A stretch of 64,000 nucleotides of DNA from Marsupella aquatica. Lineage: Eukaryota > Marchantiophyta. Where the stretch lies: the NCBI GenBank assembly GCA_973895155.1, contig OZ316898.1:12958001-13022000 (forward strand). Reading direction: 5' to 3'. Of this stretch, positions 33,000-46,200 are shown one piece after another; the first letter of the stretch is position 1; each line of letters opens with the position of its first letter. The position numbers and the translations under genes are program-made. The notes below the pieces were generated by a model that saw only the letters and a list, made by a program, of their open reading frames with translations, did no database searches and was not told the DNA's origin.

Positions 33000-35110
33000 A
33001 CAGCCAGGAGAGAGACCCGAGTGTATCCTGACCTTTATTCACATCTACATCGGGGATTGCATCACATGTCACAAGACCCTAGTAAAACATGCTTGAGATT
33101 TGAACCTGGGTGTGACAACACATCACTTTGGAATGATAGAGGTCAACGAAGGGGGGGATTTTAATTTGCCAGTGATTGACTTCAATATGGGGGATTTTCC
33201 AATTTCCAGTCCTACAAATGAAGGGTTAAATCTGGGGTTAATGTTGGGTTTACAGGTCATGCTGGAGATGCTCTCTTTGCTTCTTGTCTAAATTGGATAT
33301 CATTAATTGCACTTCAAGGCATGCAGCATCTTTCAAGGAGAAGGCTTACTTTTATTGGTGCAGAGGTAGGATCTTCCCTTTATTTTAATCTATCTATTAA
33401 AAATGAATTATTATTGAATTTATGAATATTTGGGCAATGGAAAGTGTACATCTGGCCTTCAAAAAGTGTACAATTGGGCAAAGAATAAAGTTGATGTCTA
33501 TTAGATGTATCACCATGTTCATCCTTTGTAAATGAACTAGGATGAGACTCCTTCTAGTCAAGATCATTTTTGTCACCTCAAGTTTATAATTGATCATTTA
33601 GGTGTAGAGTATTGAACCATAGTGTACATTTTGGATTTAAAAAGTGTACATATAGGGACCAAAAGGTGAACAAAATAAAATACCCTTTTAATGAATAGGG
33701 TAGACATCTAGTTTGACTTTTCCTAAGTAAGTCACGTGGGTTCTTTTGTGTATGTTCAGTTCCAGGGTCCTTCCTAACCTTAGTTCTCCAATTTTCCCAC
33801 ACCTTACCCAAACCTAAACTAAAAAGTTCCAGCACCATGTTTCTTCTAATATCAATTTTTCACACCAGTTTCCCTCGGCAGTTGTCCTCAATTGTTTTTA
33901 CTTAATGTAAAAGTAAACACTACAGCAACAAACACCCCAACTGATGGATTTGATCCAGATTTTGCCCCTGGCCCCAAACAAGTGCTTCCTACCCCCTGGA
34001 AAAAGGGAAAGAGCTAAAACCCCGGCTAAAACCTTTCTGAAAAGGCAATCAAAGAAAATGCTCAAACCATGGTTTGGAACCGTTTTGACATAATACTAAA
34101 AAAGCATGATAATGACCAAGTCTATATGGTTCTGTATGAGAATCCAGTGAACAGCCCTAGGTGACCCACACCTTGGGTGGAAGATTTTGGAGTGTATATA
34201 GGGGCAGAAGGGGCTGGGTTTTGGTCTGTATGTATATCTAATGTAAATATGTGACATGATTTACATTTGGAAGGTTCTAAGGTAACAATTCAATCATGAT
34301 AAACTCGTTTGGTAATTGTTGGAAGGTTGTAAGTTAACCATCAACGCATGGTTCTAAGATAACCATACATGGTACACTTATTCGTGTGTTGGAAGTTTTA
34401 AGCTAATCATATGTACATTTGGTAAACTAAACTGTTGCTGGAAAAATGTGACATTCTGGCAAATAAACTGAAAAGCTTGGCAAGGTACTAGTTTCTGACC
34501 AAAAATGTATGTGGTAACATATAAATCTCAATCAGCCTGAATTCCCCCTGAAAGAGCAGAACCTGATCTAGGAAAATTAGATATTAAGAAATATTCTTAG
34601 CATCTGCTCATTCATGAGGGGGCTAAGAATCAAGGTCATGAATTCTCAGTCTCCCCTAGGCCTGACTGCCAATTAGAGGACTTGGTACATCTCAATGTCT
34701 CACGAACACCTCCCAAAAGGACTCAGTAGGGTGTCTTAAGACACAACTTTCTTTGGTCCGCTATGGAAGTGGTCTGGACCACGCGCCCAAAATAGTCAGG
34801 CACCTACCTGAAAGTATGACCTGTGTCAATTTTGGGCCAAAAATCTCACCCGCATCTTCCCGGGACTTTTGCCAACATTCGGTTTGAGACGCCTTACTGT
34901 CAGTGGTGTGTCTGATGCCAGACATCAACAGAGGGCCGGCTGCCAAAAGGACTCAGGTAGTGTGCCAATGCTGGACCTGACCAGAGGCCCCGGGTGGGAA
35001 AGCTCTAATAAGGCTTCTCAAACCTGTTCTTTTTGAGTTATGTCAGTCAGCTGTTGTGAGAAATTTGTGTATGTGACCCTGACCAAAACCCAACTTTGGA
35101 GCTAACTAGC
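33000..35110. other. Gene-poor spacer
   Basis: No supported gene. Loose repeats of AAAAAGTGTACA occur at 33440-33660, and of GGTTCTAAG(G/A)TAACCAT-like words at 34270-34380. CCAAAAGGACTCAG occurs at about 34713 and 34944. Confidence 0.3.
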
Positions 35111-35114
35111 TTCA

Positions 35115-35412
35115 ACCACACCTGCCAGTATAAAGAGCCTCATTCCCACCCTCATTACTCTTCATTCCTATCCTATGGTGAATAGTGTCTCACCATAAAA
35201 GTTGGAATATTTGTCATAAAAGGTTTTGCACTCACCACCTTTTGTGGAGCCCAAGCCTCTCAAGCCCATCCCTGAACTTGTGCACTTTATAATGAGGGCG
35301 GCAAGTGTGATTTAATCTATAGGGTTTGAGACATCACCTTTTGTGGAGCTCAAGACTCTCAAGCCCATCCCTGAACTTGTGCACTTTATAATGAGGGCGG
35401 CGGGTTTGAGAC
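35115..35412 (+). repeat. LTR-like dispersed repeat family R1, copy B with internal duplication
   Basis: ACCACACCTGCCAGTATAAA is followed by CCTATGGTGAATAGTGT, CTCACCATAAAAG and CACCTTTTGTGGAGC. The block ends with GCACTTTATAATGAGGGCGG. From 35236 a 99-bp unit is duplicated in tandem (second copy from 35335, shortened at its end). Confidence 0.65.
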
Positions 35413-35574
35413 AGGTTTCAACATGGCTCTGAATTTTTTTGCAAGGCACCAACAATTCTTGAAGTGTGCTCAGGCATATCAGCAAAGTCATGTTTTGTGT
35501 AGACCAATGTGTGGTGACCGCCTGAGTTGCTGACAGTCACAATTTAATTTGATTTTTATTTGGTCTGTGACCGG

Positions 35575-35655
35575 TGCAACATCTTGGTGAGAGGAGCCGG
35601 GTTGCAAAATCTTGGTGAGAGGAGCCGGGGTGCAACATTTTGGTGAGAGAGGATA
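35575..35655 (+). repeat. 28-bp tandem repeat, three copies
   Basis: TGCAACATCTTGGTGAGAGG and the following GAGCCGGG-containing bases are repeated at 35575, 35603 and 35631; the third copy is partial. Confidence 0.85.
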
Positions 35656-35725
35656 GCTTAGGGCATGAGCTGGTTTCAGAGGCTCTAAATAAGTGCCTTC
35701 TTTAATTGGGGTCATGAGTACGGGA

Positions 35726-36303
35726 TGCCGCCGCTGTGCAATCATAGACGACCAGCAGTTCACCTTTCTCGTGACACCCACTTTGATGATCTCACCAGGT
35801 TGGGTGTGGCAGAACTGTGGAATATCAACTTTCAACACCACAGATCGAGCTGGAGTACAACTTTACAGACAGTTAGCAACTTTCAACACCATAGATCGAG
35901 CTGGAGTACAGTTTCGACAGACAGATAGCAACTTTCAACACCACAGGTCGAGCTGGAGTACGACTTCGATAGACAGTTGTAGTCTATCCCGACACGCATG
36001 TTTGCTGATCGACTGTCTTCGATGAGCACTTTTTATTCCGGTAGATGTTGAACTGCAGCTGTAATCAGAACGGGAAAAAGATGCGTATGGGAGTTTTATG
36101 AACCCACAGATTTTCAACAGATTCTGCTGTTCACGCCGGAGAAAGATCCTGAATTGCATGTCTTCCCGGCTTGGCTGATTGGAGGCTGTCACGAAAAAGA
36201 CTGACTGCTGCTGTGTATTCATAGATGAGCTACAGTTCATCCTTTCTCGTGACACCATCCTAATAACCACGCCAGGGTAGAACGTCGAGTGTTGTGGAAT
36301 GCC
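35726..36303 (+). repeat. Diverged 100-bp duplication and a 51-bp triplet repeat
   Basis: A segment at 35726-35825 (GCAATCATAGACGACCAGCA, then CTTTCTCGTGACACC) recurs diverged at 36204-36303. Between them, AACTTTCAACACCACAGATC with its following bases is repeated at 35827, 35878 and 35930 (period 51-52 bp). The first copy reads on as a 110-codon open frame (35693-36025) with no recognised domain. Confidence 0.75.
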
Positions 36304-36309
36304 GGTAAG

Positions 36310-37200
36310 CCCTGTTCAAGAGTACAGATCGACTTGTCGATTCATTTGTCTTCCTGCAATAGTAAAATCGTTAGGTCGTTTTGAGTCCCTGCTCAGATTA
36401 AGGTACTCCAAATTGTTCCTACGCATATCGAATAATCTGCTATTCTAGCTCGAAAATTGTCTGGCGATTTAGAGGATATCGTTTGTGTGCGATCTAGTGA
36501 CCAGATCTCTGCCCAACCAGACAGGCAAGTCATTCCAATTCTCTTCCAGGAACATCAAGCGTTGCCTGGACTGAGGCCTGACTAATATTTAACGCACCCA
36601 TTATGTTCTCTGCGCAAGTTTGATTGAATTTCTTGTACGTTGGCAAGTCTGTCCCAGGCTGAGCTTCAGCGTTACCAAGTTCTAGGAAATTCCAAGTTTT
36701 AGGAAATTCTTTTTGTGTGAAAGCTTTCTTAGGTTCGGAGGTGAGTAGTACATCATACATAGGAGATGTGTCTGGAATCTCATATCAGCTTTCCCACAAT
36801 GAATGCCCATTTCGTACCTACAGATAGTCGTTGTGTTAGCTACAGAAACCGGGTGCAATCATATCTCAGTTTATCCTGATATTCGTTCATAAGAGCTGTG
36901 TCATTGGCCCACTTAACTTGTTCAATCAGCCAGATTCCAACATTTATGGGAGTTACAGCTTATCAGAGTCTAACGGCTCATGAATACAGTGAGAATGTTT
37001 TTCCCACAGCACGTAAGTAAAGATCCGTCGTTTGCCTCGTCTTTAGCATGGAAGCGCAAACATCTTGAACTTCGACATAGCCCTTCTCGCGGTGAAGTCT
37101 TAATGCACGGAATTACTCTTGTACTCGTCCTCAGGTGAAAAGTATACTCGGCAATTGAACTGATAGACAAGTTACCTGGGGAAGAAGGAATCTTGCTCAA
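36310..37200. other. Spacer downstream of the kinesin gene
   Basis: This is beyond the minus-strand kinesin stop and probably holds its 3' untranslated region next to 37214. No other gene is recognised. Confidence 0.35.
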
Positions 37201-37214
37201 AGAATCCTAATGAT

Positions 37215-40200
37215 TTAGACCCCTACACGTTTGTCCGAAGTCCTGGAAAGAGAGCAACAGTCCAACAGATCCGTCCCAAGTTCGAAGGGATGTGCATGGA
37301 CACTTTTCTTGATTATTACTTTACTGCAATTTTTTGTTACAAGTGGGATGAGCCCCAGTAACCCAAACAGTGCATGACTTTCTTTATGACCATACTATGA
37401 TATTCCATGCGAGTGAATCAAGTTCCTTTCGATGGTTGACAAGGCCAAGTCTAGGTCCCAGCAACTTATCCAGCACAGGCATCATTTTGAAGAGCTTGTC
37501 GAACCACCCTGTGACTTTTGACGCAGTGCATGCCTGCTCGAGCTAATACCAGATTGACACATTTATCTATGTACTGATGAGACAGCTGCGGTATTACAGC
37601 ATCGTACCTCTATTGGTACACTTTAGGTTGTTCATTATACATTTACAGAGAGGGTTGAACTCCATTTGAAACACAAGCAATACCTTACCTATTCCCGTTT
37701 CCCCAAGTAGTGTCAAGATTGCGGCCAGGACCTGTCGGCCACTGCCGTAATCTAAGGTGGGGGTTAGATAAGAGTCCAGGAGCTTCTTGCAGAGGGCGGA
37801 CAGGTTGATGCGGTTGGCCTAGCAGTCTATTAAGGTCTGCTTCCAACTCAGCCTTCTGTGCCTGTAGGTGCAATACAACATAACACACTTGCATTTCAGA
37901 GATCGGTTCCGAGCTAAACAAGCACGGTCCAGCACATCTCCTGTTGATATTCTCGGCACTCAAATGGAACATAGTTCCATAAAAAAATGTTATGACTGCC
38001 AATGTAGTAGCTTTTCTGTGCTCTTGAGGTGGACATATATGATCGTTCTAAACATATATGTATAGAAAGTGATGGTACATGGTAAATGAACACAAACAAT
38101 TTGTATATTCATATCAATGGTATCTAGGCATTTAGAATGAGACAAATCACCTTTTTCACTGAAAGCTCATCGCACAAGGCAGCCATTTCTGATTGGTGTT
38201 GGGCAGTACGAACATGGAGCTGGTGATGGCTCATCTGTCACCATCAAAAACAGGACAAAAGTAAGAAGCAAAGGAAGGGCGAGGCCAATGTGTTCACACC
38301 CGGAGTAAGATGCGTTGCCTTGCTAACTTGCTTTACCGATGAAGCTGAAATCGAAGATGTCCAACGGAATTACGAACTCAACTCTCGACTCACTTGTGGA
38401 GGTTTACGTTTCCATGAACAGAAGTGATGCATCTAGAATTGCAAACGAAAGGTTTTTCTCTTTCAGTGCAGAGGAACAAACCGCGAGTCTTCACACACGA
38501 AGTACAAACAATTATCGTATACAACGCTCTCTCAAGGGTAAGCCTTATAAACGAGTAAGCAAGTTCAAATCACTTTTGCTTTTGCTCATTGGGTATCCAT
38601 AATACTGAGAAAATAATGAAACGAGACGTGTAATTTTGTATCACCTCGAGCTCTTTGTTCGCTAATCGTGCAGCTTCTCTGGCTGCAGTTAATTGCAGTT
38701 CACAGCAGTTGAGTCGTTCCTCTAATAGATTCTGTCAAAGCAAAGAATAACAAGAATATGATCTACCTCTAAGTCAAAATATAAAAATCGCGCAACTATG
38801 GACAACGTTTCAGAACCACTTGTGCTTAATTCGGAGAAAATATCGTTGTGAATTTGCAGGATGCGACCAAAAGAATGTCAGGTACAACTAATTGCACACC
38901 TTGTCTCGCACCAGCCAACTTGTTGCCTCGTCTAACTTCTGAAGTTTAGCTCGCAATTCTACCGCATCCTTCTCTGCCTTGTGACATCTTGCCTTCAACT
39001 TCTTCTCTACACTTTCCCGTTCTTTGTGCTTTTGAAGCTCAACACTCAAATCGTGCACTCTACTCTCAGCTATTGCACAAAGTTCTTTCTGTTTCTCAAT
39101 CTCAACACTTAGATTGTGCACTTTACTCTCAGCTATTGTACATCGCTCTCTCAACTCATCTCTCTGTTTCTCTCGCAGGGTGATGATTGTGCTCAATGAT
39201 TCATAGTCAACATCCAAACCAATCTCCTTGTCCCTCATGCTCCGCTCCCTCTCTGCCAACTCAATTGCTTTGCTTTCCACCTCGCTGTTGAGGTCCTCCA
39301 GACGGCTTGCGATTTTGATTAGTTCTGAAGGGAACTCCTCCAGACTAAACTGACCGCCATTTGCCACGTTCCTGGATCTCAGCAGTCCAGCTTCGGAGAG
39401 CTTGAGCTGGAATCTTTGGAAGTGCTCGTCAAGCCTCGACTTTTCTTCTAGTGTTGCGGTAAGCCTTGCAACCTCGGCCTCAGCTGCAGAGAGTTCAAGC
39501 TGGACATTTGTCCATTTGTTCTCCACAAGTGCTTTGTCTTCTATGACAGTCAGTAGCCTTAGAACTTCGGCTTCTGTGCTCTCAAGCCTCTTCTGAAATC
39601 TTATGTGCTCTTCTTCTGATAATGGTGTTGGCCCACAATGTCCAGAAGGGATTCCTGTCACTAAAGGGTCTGTTGCAGTGCCTTGTTCAACATATTCCTT
39701 AGGTGATGCTGATCGTCCTCCGAGAGCAGTTGTCAATCTCAACACTTCAGCTTGATTGCTTGTCAAGTTGCGAATCAAAGTTTTTTGCTCCTTCACTACT
39801 TTGCGACTCACTCGTAATGCTTTCGTGAGCTTTGAAACTTCTCCTTGGTTGCTCAAAAGTTCCAGCTGCAGTTTCTGCTGTTCAACTTCAAGTTCCGACT
39901 TGTCTCTCAGAGCAATTTCAAGATTGGATATCTTAGTCTTCCAGACTTCGACTTCCTTGCTCTCTTCCACTTGTCCCTTGTCTCCTACATCGTCTTTCAA
40001 CCTTTGAATCTCAGTTTCCAAAACGGAGACTTGTGCAAGTAACTCAGCCTGTTGTTGCTGCAATCTCTCGTTCTGGCTGCTCAAGTTTTTAATTTCTGCT
40101 CTCGTGGCATCGAGTTCGACCATGAGTAGTCTGTGCTCGTCTATATAGGATTCTCTCTGCTCATCAGTTTGTCTCAACAACTTCGCTTCAGAGACATTTA

Positions 40201-43200
40201 GTTTAAGCTGAAGACCGTCCAGCTCTTCAATCTTCTTGATCAATTTGTCAACCTCCAATTTTGACGTAGCATATTGAGTCAGCATTTGAGTATAATCCGT
40301 TCTCAACTTTCCTTTCTCTGCCACTTCATCGACAAGGTTTGCATTCAATTTTGCAACCATAGCATTGGAATTAGTAAGTTGGGCAAGAAGTTCATTCTGG
40401 TGTTGCTCTAAATCACCTTTCCTTTGTAGCTCTCTGGTCAGGCTTTCAGTCAGTGTTGCCACTTCAGTTTCCAACCGCCCAAAATTTATTGAAACCTTCT
40501 TGCATTCGAGTTCCAATTTTTCTTTGTTCTGGAATTCCGAAGCTAGGCTGTGTTCCAACTCCACCACTTTTCCTTCCAAACCAGCAAGCACATGAAGACA
40601 ATTCTGATGGTTGTTCTTCAACACCTCTGCCTCCTCGTTTTCTCTGCTGACTGTCTTAGCCATTTCCTCATTAGTCTGAATTAGTTTTTCCTCTCGGTGA
40701 CTGGTAAGCTCCTCAATAATTTCCTGATACCTATGCTCCAATCTAAGTCTGTCTTGCACTTCTGTGGTCAAGGCTTCGTCCATTTGGCCTACTTTTGCTT
40801 CTGAAACGGCAATTTTATCAAGAAGGTTCTGTTGTGCCTTATCCAGTCCATCTCTCTCTTCTACTGCCATGGTAAGCTTCTTCAGAGTTTCCTCATACTT
40901 GGCTTCCAACGCCCTCCTCTTCTCCTGTTCTCTACTAAGCGTGGCAAGTATTTCCTGATGGTTATCCTCCAATCTCTTCTTCTCTCCTAGTTCCCTGGTG
41001 ACGGTTTCCGTCAATTGCACCACTAGTGCTTCTGAGCCACCAAGATTCTGAACAAGAGTCTCGTTAATTTCCTGATGTTTTATTTGCAGTACTCTCCTCT
41101 CTTCCTGTTCCTTGTGAAGGCTCTCAAGAATCAGTTGACGGTCTTTCTCCAATCTTTCCTTCTCTTGGAGTTCCCTATCAAGAGTTTCAGTCATTTGGAT
41201 CAGTTGAGCTTCTGGCGCTAGGTGAAATTGGAGAGCACTCTGATGGTCCTCTTCTAGCTGCACCCTCTCTGCTTGTTCTTCAGCGGTAGCCTCGTCACGT
41301 GTCTCTTCGCTATCTAGGCCCAATAGATTCCTCTCCTGCCCTTTTTTTTTGCTGTGCTTGTTGAGAATTTCCAAGTGCTCTGTCTCCAGTCTCTTGTACT
41401 CGTGTATTTTGACTCTCAGAGTTTCACTTAATTGTTCCGCTTCAGATTGCGATGCAGCAAGTTTTTCAAGAGTATCTTGATGTGCTTTGTTCAATTGTTC
41501 CCTCTTTTCTTGTTCCGTACCAAATTCTAGAAGAATTTCCTGGTTCTTCGTTGCTTTGGATTCAGATGAGGGAAGTTTAGGATGACTATCAGCATGCGTC
41601 CCCAGCAATAGTTCGTTCTCCTCATGTTGTTCCTTAGCAAGCTGCTCAATGCCCTGGTGATGCTCTTCCAAGCTTTTCTTCTGTTCTTGCTCTCTGGTAA
41701 GCTGGGCACGAATTGCGTGAAGCTTATTCTCCAATTCTCTCTTCCCAAGTGCCTCTGCAGCCAGTTTTTCAGTCAACTGCAAAACTTCGGTTTCTAAGCT
41801 AGCTAGATTATCCAGCAGTCCCTGATGTTTCGTCTCGAGGACTTCCATCTCTTTTTGAGGATCAGTTGAGCTGGGAAGATTTCCCAGATTCCTTTCCTCC
41901 CATTTTCTCCTGACTTCTTGATCTCTAGTGAGCTTTTCCAGCATTTCCTGATATACTTCTTGTATAGCTTCCTTTTCTTGTTGTTCTTTTGTGAGTTTAC
42001 AATTCAGCTCAAGATTGTTATCGCCTAAGAGTTTTCTCTCTTCCTGTTCTTTGGCAAGCTTGTCAAGAGTTTCCAGGTGAACTTCCTCCACTGTTGCTCG
42101 TTCCTTCTTTTCTCTGGCAAGGTTTCCGGTCAACCTTGCAGCCTCTGCCTCTGACTTCGATAGCTGGACTGAAAGACCCTTCAACTCCTTTTCTAATTTG
42201 ACCTTTTCTTGTGATACTGTGTCCAGTTTTGCTGTCAAACTAGCCACTTCGCTTTCCAAGTTTTCCAGCTTGTACATAAAGTTGGTGTGATCTTGCTCCA
42301 GGATACTCTTATCTTCCAGTTGGCTGGTAATTATCTCGGTCAACCTTGCCACCTCGGTCTCAGATTGGACCACTCTATCTAAAGTCTTGCTGTAATTGTT
42401 CTCCAGTGTATCCATCTCTTCGAGCTGTCGAGCCAGATTGTCAGCTTTCCCACGAAAGATGATGAGTTCTCTTTGTTGTGATTCCACACGTGATAGTGTA
42501 TCCTCCAGCAATTTCGTGACCTTAACAACCTCGTTCTCCATGCAGACCAATTTGTGTCCTTGCGCTGCTTCGATCCTTTCCTTTTCCTCCAATTCGGCAG
42601 TTAGTTCCGCAACAGTGTGTTCTGAGCTTTTGAGCTTGATCAAGACTTCTTGCCGAGCCTTGTCATTGTCCTCTATTTCTCGTTCCAGTCTCTCAACCTC
42701 AGTTTGCGATAAAGAAAGATCAACTTGAAGCCTTTTAATTTCCTCTTGCAGTCCTGCTTTTTCTCCCAGGGTATTAGTTAACCTTAAAATCTCAGCCTCT
42801 GTTGTGCTTTGTCTTGATTTTGAATATTTCTTCTTCTTCTCCACCTTTGATTTCTCTAGAGCTTGAGTGAGCCTAAGCACATCTGTTTCTGCAATGTCAA
42901 ACTTAAGTTGCATGTCTGTCTGTTTTTTCTCTAGCTCCGATTTCTTCTCAAGAGCCTGGGTTAATGAATGCACTTCAGATTGTGCAGTGTGGAGTTTGCA
43001 TTGGATTTCGGAGTACTTTTCCTCTAGCTGCAGATTTTCTCGTTTCCAGTTCTCACGTTGGGATTCAAGCTTCTCCACTTTGCTTTTGTACTCTTGCTCG
43101 ATAGCTGAAAGACGAAGTTCAGAGGCACTAGCAGCTTCTTTCATGGCTACCCTGACTGAAGACAGCTCATTCAACAAGCTTTCGTTGTCTGAAAGGACTC

Positions 43201-46200
43201 TTAAAACGCCACTTTGTCTCTCGACAACACATTCCAACTTGGCTAGCTCAGACTTCATTGAGTGAAGTTCTTTTTCTGACGAAAGCTTTCCTCGTCTCAA
43301 CGCTACAAGTTGCAGCTTCGCCTTTTCCAATGATTCAGATAGATCAGATGTGGCACAGCTTAGGACCTTGAGTTCAGCAACACCTTCCTGCATAAGTGAG
43401 ACTACGATTCAATTCACAGTAAATTGATTCATCGCACCCAGGAGAAAAAGGAAGGACAAACGACATGATTTCACGACAACCTTGGTACAAGCTATAAGTT
43501 GATCAGTTCTTTTTCACATGTCCATTCAATCCCTAAAATGTCTTAGTTGATATGATAATCAGGCCCAGTGTATAAACCTGGAAACTCTTCAAATCAGCAT
43601 TTAATGTTTGAAAGGTCTCCAAAACCAGTTCCAGTAGGGCATCAGATACAGATAACGTAGACTCCACTTCAGCCTTCAGCTCACCCACAGCAGCAGCCAA
43701 GACTTGGAGACTGTTATTATCACCATTGATGTCCTCCTAAAGCATAAAAAGGTCCTGTCATGTTATTGTCCGTCCTTTGCCTTCCTGTTTGCTTTATCTT
43801 GCCACGTAGGTACTATATTCTTAGTCTTGGTCACGTGTATTCGAAAATTCCTTGGTAGACAAATTCCTAATCCTAGAGGACTGCAGACCGTGCAACTTGC
43901 ACATCTCTTGTAACTGACTTTGCGCACAAGGACTTTCTTACAACGCTTCCAGGAAAATCCCCATTTGAAGGTGCCTCTAAATGACAAGTGATTGGTAGCG
44001 TTCCCCTACCCTCATGTCAATGAGACACAATGATGCTGCTGACTTGGTGGTATATTGCTATGAAGTGGATTGCAACATCTTCTTATTGAAGACATTGGAA
44101 GGCTTTTAAGTGAATTGCTTCTGTGGACCAAGTTTGTGACATACCTTGATCGTGCAAACGTTAACGTTGTCCTCGCTTTCATTCCTGCTTCCATTGATCT
44201 CCTTCAAAACCCTCAATAATCCATCCCTCTCGTCCTTAAGAGCTGAAATGGTCTCATTTGCGATGGCAAGCTCTTTTCGAAGGTTGGAAATTTCTGACCG
44301 GCCTTGGAAATTTTGGTACTTTTGGTATACCTGTAGTCATTTGTAGAACAGAAAATTCAAGACCTAGATCAAACCAAATCTACTGACATTTTTCGAAAGC
44401 TCCCGGTGCTACCTTCGTGGAACTCAAATGCAATTTTTCATTCTTTTGCTATCTTTTCTATCATGTTGTCTTTCTGGAAAGGTCATTCATTCTGTCACTC
44501 ATTCCCAGTAATGCTAAAATAGCCGAAGAAAAACAAACACCATACCGTGACACGTAGACAGAAAATTGAAGCTCGTGGAGGTGAAGGACACAAGGGCTAA
44601 ACTGTTCAGTATTAACTCGTGTCTGGTAAATGTTTTTTTCTTGGAGGCATTTGCGTTGGACATGTCCCCTCATCTCTAGAAATGTTTTTTGGATTCATTA
44701 TGGTGCAGGGAAGGAGCGGTTTCAGGTCTGTTCAGTACTCCCAAATTTCCGATGACGGCCTAAAGCATGTAGGTTTTTACAATTTGGATCTAAGAACCAG
44801 CCAAAAGATAATCAGATCTAGGTCTGGTCTAAGAAGCTTCTAAAAATCCAGAATGATCACAAAACACAAGCTTGATAATAACTAACAGAATACATCTAAT
44901 CTTTCAGAGAAGAAGAGTACGTACAAGGTACAAGTCCTGCCTGGGCCTTCATTCCTATCAAGCACTCTCTCAGTAGGGGATTCATGGGCTTCAAAATCAA
45001 ACAAATTAAACTGAATTAAATTAGATTCTAAACCAGATACCTCTCAAGACAGAAATGCTATCGGCGCCAGGAGAGTGGAACTATCACTGCTGAAAAGAAT
45101 TGCTGTTAGCAGAAGTTCATTTTAAAGTCCAAGAGTCCCCGATAGAGCCCGCGGCGGAAGTTAACCGAATTGTATTCATTTGAAAGTCCAAGAATCCCCG
45201 ATTGAGCCCAAGGAAAGAGAGTATGACGTAGCTTGTCTACTGGAGGTAACCCAATGGCTACGAGGAATGCAACAAAGTGAACGAACTGTTGATGTTCCAA
45301 CTGAGATAGGAAGTTTGGAGACTAAATAACAGGCAGTACGTTGATGGATATGGATAGAAAGCTCAATCAGGAAAGCATGCTCAACCTTCAAAGTAACAAT
45401 CTTGCATGCCCTAAATCCTAATCTTTCAGGTGAATTTTTTTTTCAAAGCTTAGAAAGATTTCCTGGGTGAGATTACCAAGCTAGTTGACAAACCAGATGA
45501 TCTGAACAAAACTGGGGAATTTAATAAGCCAACCCTTCGTTGAGCTTCGTTGTCTTTCTCTCTTAGTTTGGAGCTTCTGCTGCTTAGTCCTTTCTATCCC
45601 TTGTTTCGTTAGAGGGTTTGTGAACCAATTCATTGATTTTTCTAGAGGGACTTGGTCGTTATTAGAATTCAGGTCCATCAAAATGATAAGGGAATCTTAT
45701 AAATCGGTTTGTAATTCGAGAAAATGTGAAATGTATAAGTTTTGACTCACACCAAGGAGCTCTAATGGGTTTGATATAAGGGTGATATTCAACGAGTTCA
45801 TGTTCACAAACCTTGTTGGCCTTAGATTTTCGCTTGTTCTGTGTATGCTTGCCTTCCGTTTCATTCAAAATATTTTGTTGTTCTTCACTTTCCTGTGATA
45901 TACAAGATCGTGCTTCGGCATGCTGCCTCACCACGCTTCCCGGAATTCCTAGTCCTGTCTCCGGCACTTCCCCTTCAAACTTTGCGACACATTTCGAATT
46001 TGCGTCCTGTTGTGGCGTTCCTGACCCTTTTTCACCATCGCTTAGGACAATCTCAATGAGTGTATCATCGGTGTGGATCACAGATAAGTCTCCATGTACC
46101 TGTCTTCCCTCAGCATCAAATTGACCCTTTAGAGACTCTACTGCATCACTAGAGGTTGTTTCTTGCTCACAGAGTCTTTTCTCCATTATGACCAGTGCAT

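Noticed and set aside
40764-43265. Plus-strand Ser/Cys-rich frames opposite the kinesin coiled-coil exon
   Set aside because: Antisense shadows of Glu/Lys-rich codons; no independent features.
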